DNA from: Melioribacteraceae bacterium 4301-Me
Lineage (GTDB): Bacteria; Bacteroidota; Ignavibacteria; Ignavibacteriales; Melioribacteraceae
Reading direction: 5' to 3'
DNA: 64,000 bases
Assembly: GCA_041538185.1 (NCBI GenBank)
Contig: JBGORM010000002.1
Location: 186,001 to 250,000, forward strand
Shown here: positions 63,175 to 64,000 of the stretch, one piece after another
Position numbering within the stretch: the stretch's first letter is position 1
Layout: each line of letters starts with the position of its first letter
Notes under the pieces: generated by a model
Seen by the model: only the letters and a program-made list of their open reading frames with translations
Told to the model about the DNA's origin: nothing
Databases searched by the model: none
Position numbers and translations under genes: made by a program

Positions 63175-63948
63175 ATGAGCAGATTAGAGAACAAAATTGT
63201 TTTTATTACTGGTGCAACATCTGGTATTGGGAAAGCCTGTGCCTATGCTTTTGCTAAAGAAGGGTCTAACTTAGTAATTAGTGCTAGAAGGTTAGATTTA
63301 ATTAATGAAATTGCAAAAGATATTACAGAAAAATACGGAGTAAAAGTTTATGGTTTTAAACTTGATGTAAGAAACAAGCAGAATGTTATTGATGCAATCA
63401 AATCAATTCCCACAGAATTTAAAGCGGTTGATATACTTATTAACAATGCAGGACTTGCGTTAGGTCTAAATAAATTTTATGAAGACGAGCTTGAAAATTG
63501 GGATGTAATGATTGACACTAACATAAAAGGACTGCTTTATGTTACCCATGCAATTTTGCCTGGAATGATAGAAAGGAAATCCGGGCATATTATAAACATT
63601 GGTTCTATTGCTGGTCACGAAGCCTATCCAAAGGGAAGTGTTTATTGCGCAACAAAATTTGCAGTAAATGCAATAACGCAATCATTGAGAATGGATACAA
63701 TTGATAAGGGAATTTTAGTTAGTACAATTGATCCTGGCCTAGTAGAAACGAATTTTAGTAATATTAGATTTTTCGGTGATAAGGAAAAAGCGAAGAATGT
63801 TTATAAAGGGCTAACACCGCTAACAGGTGAAGATGTAGCAGATGCGGTGGTATATTGTGCTTCCAGGCCGCCGCATGTAAATGTGGCACAAATAACTTTA
63901 TTAGCTGCGCAGCAAGCCAGCGCAATGGTAGTTCATAGGGAAAATTAA
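63175..63948 (+). CDS. SDR-family oxidoreductase (YdfG-like)
   Basis: 257 residues of the classical short-chain dehydrogenase type: TGATSGIGKACAYAFA (cofactor-binding, with SARR favouring NADP), INNAGLALG, catalytic Ser in GHIINIGSIAGHEA and the YCATK pair (Tyr and Lys). The arrangement and PTEF/DVLINNAGL-type spacing resemble YdfG-type NADP-dependent 3-hydroxy acid or serine dehydrogenases. AAGGAGAATA lies upstream of the ATG. It is divergent from ccoI. Confidence 0.92.
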   Translation: MSRLENKIVFITGATSGIGKACAYAFAKEGSNLVISARRLDLINEIAKDITEKYGVKVYGFKLDVRNKQNVIDAIKSIPTEFKAVDILINNAGLALGLNKFYEDELENWDVMIDTNIKGLLYVTHAILPGMIERKSGHIINIGSIAGHEAYPKGSVYCATKFAVNAITQSLRMDTIDKGILVSTIDPGLVETNFSNIRFFGDKEKAKNVYKGLTPLTGEDVADAVVYCASRPPHVNVAQITLLAAQQASAMVVHREN

Positions 63949-64000
63949 TTGGAAGTTTGTAGTAAATAAGGGGTTGGCAAGAAAACAATGATATTTCACT

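Overview
The window is a visibly AT-rich chromosomal segment with dense, mostly housekeeping gene content and no rRNA, tRNA, CRISPR array, transposase, phage or plasmid gene that I can recognise. The gene set fits a member of the Bacteroidota/Chlorobiota/Ignavibacteriota group, most plausibly an Ignavibacterium/Melioribacter-like organism. The reasons are a cbb3 oxidase with fused CcoN-CcoO and a single-haem CcoP, a CarB of the [12 protein letters not shown] type, a BatA-type vWA protein, a SpoIID-domain protein without a signal peptide, and DUF6132, DUF1858 and DUF1289 small proteins. This taxonomic call is inference from protein style, not from a marker gene. Starts often use TTG or GTG, and many genes overlap by ATGA/GTGA.

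Layout. 1-1382 (minus): carA and the 5' end of carB (pyrimidine/arginine synthesis). 1766-2227: an RlpA-like lipoprotein. 2268-3056: an unknown protein with an internal duplication. 3191-4920: a compact redox operon (two-domain disulfide oxidoreductase, DUF6132, DUF1858, TlpA). 4989-7644: DUF971 protein, a repeat-rich gap, an unknown membrane protein and an FMN enzyme of the nitronate monooxygenase/FabK family. 7748-11208: sugar nucleotidyltransferase, metK and ahcY. 11685-20410: mfd, then a Lon-family protease coupled to pyruvate kinase, then an AmrS-type radical SAM enzyme. 20470-26033 (minus): a sodium:solute symporter followed by three very small membrane proteins, two of them about 40 residues long, and a secreted GH38 alpha-mannosidase. 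26264-29277: DUF2461, a HAD phosphatase, an RsbRD-N-like sensor domain and a lipoprotein, separated by decayed repeats. 30005-32694: a signalling locus (small secreted protein, seven-helix membrane protein, histidine kinase, lone receiver). 33138-39703: haem-binding protein, CDF transporter, aceE, aceF and a cytochrome c. 39747-43796: a divergent C39-like peptidase/ATP-grasp pair, then HAD phosphatase, cobO, DUF1289 and DoxX. 43852-50820: trhO, SpoIID-domain protein, glycosyltransferase, BatA/vWA protein, hflX. 51019-54434: pepT, pyrimidine nucleoside phosphorylase, sixA-like phosphatase. 54462-62816 (minus): a complete cbb3 oxidase structural and assembly cluster. 63175-63948: an SDR oxidoreductase.

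How it fits together. The window describes an organism that respires oxygen at low concentration (cbb3 oxidase with its copper ATPase CcoI, CcoG, CcoS and FixH, plus small c-type cytochromes), makes acetyl-CoA with a homodimeric pyruvate dehydrogenase E1, recycles S-adenosylhomocysteine, and takes up and degrades mannose-containing glycans.

The least explained pieces are the symporter with its tiny membrane partners, the C39-like peptidase/ATP-grasp pair, the split seven-helix/kinase/receiver locus, and several families of short palindromes and degenerate repeats concentrated at 5,400-5,830, 27,870-28,200, 29,340-29,800 and 62,985-63,105. I found no feature that I can confidently call a wholly new system. 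The symporter locus is the best candidate.
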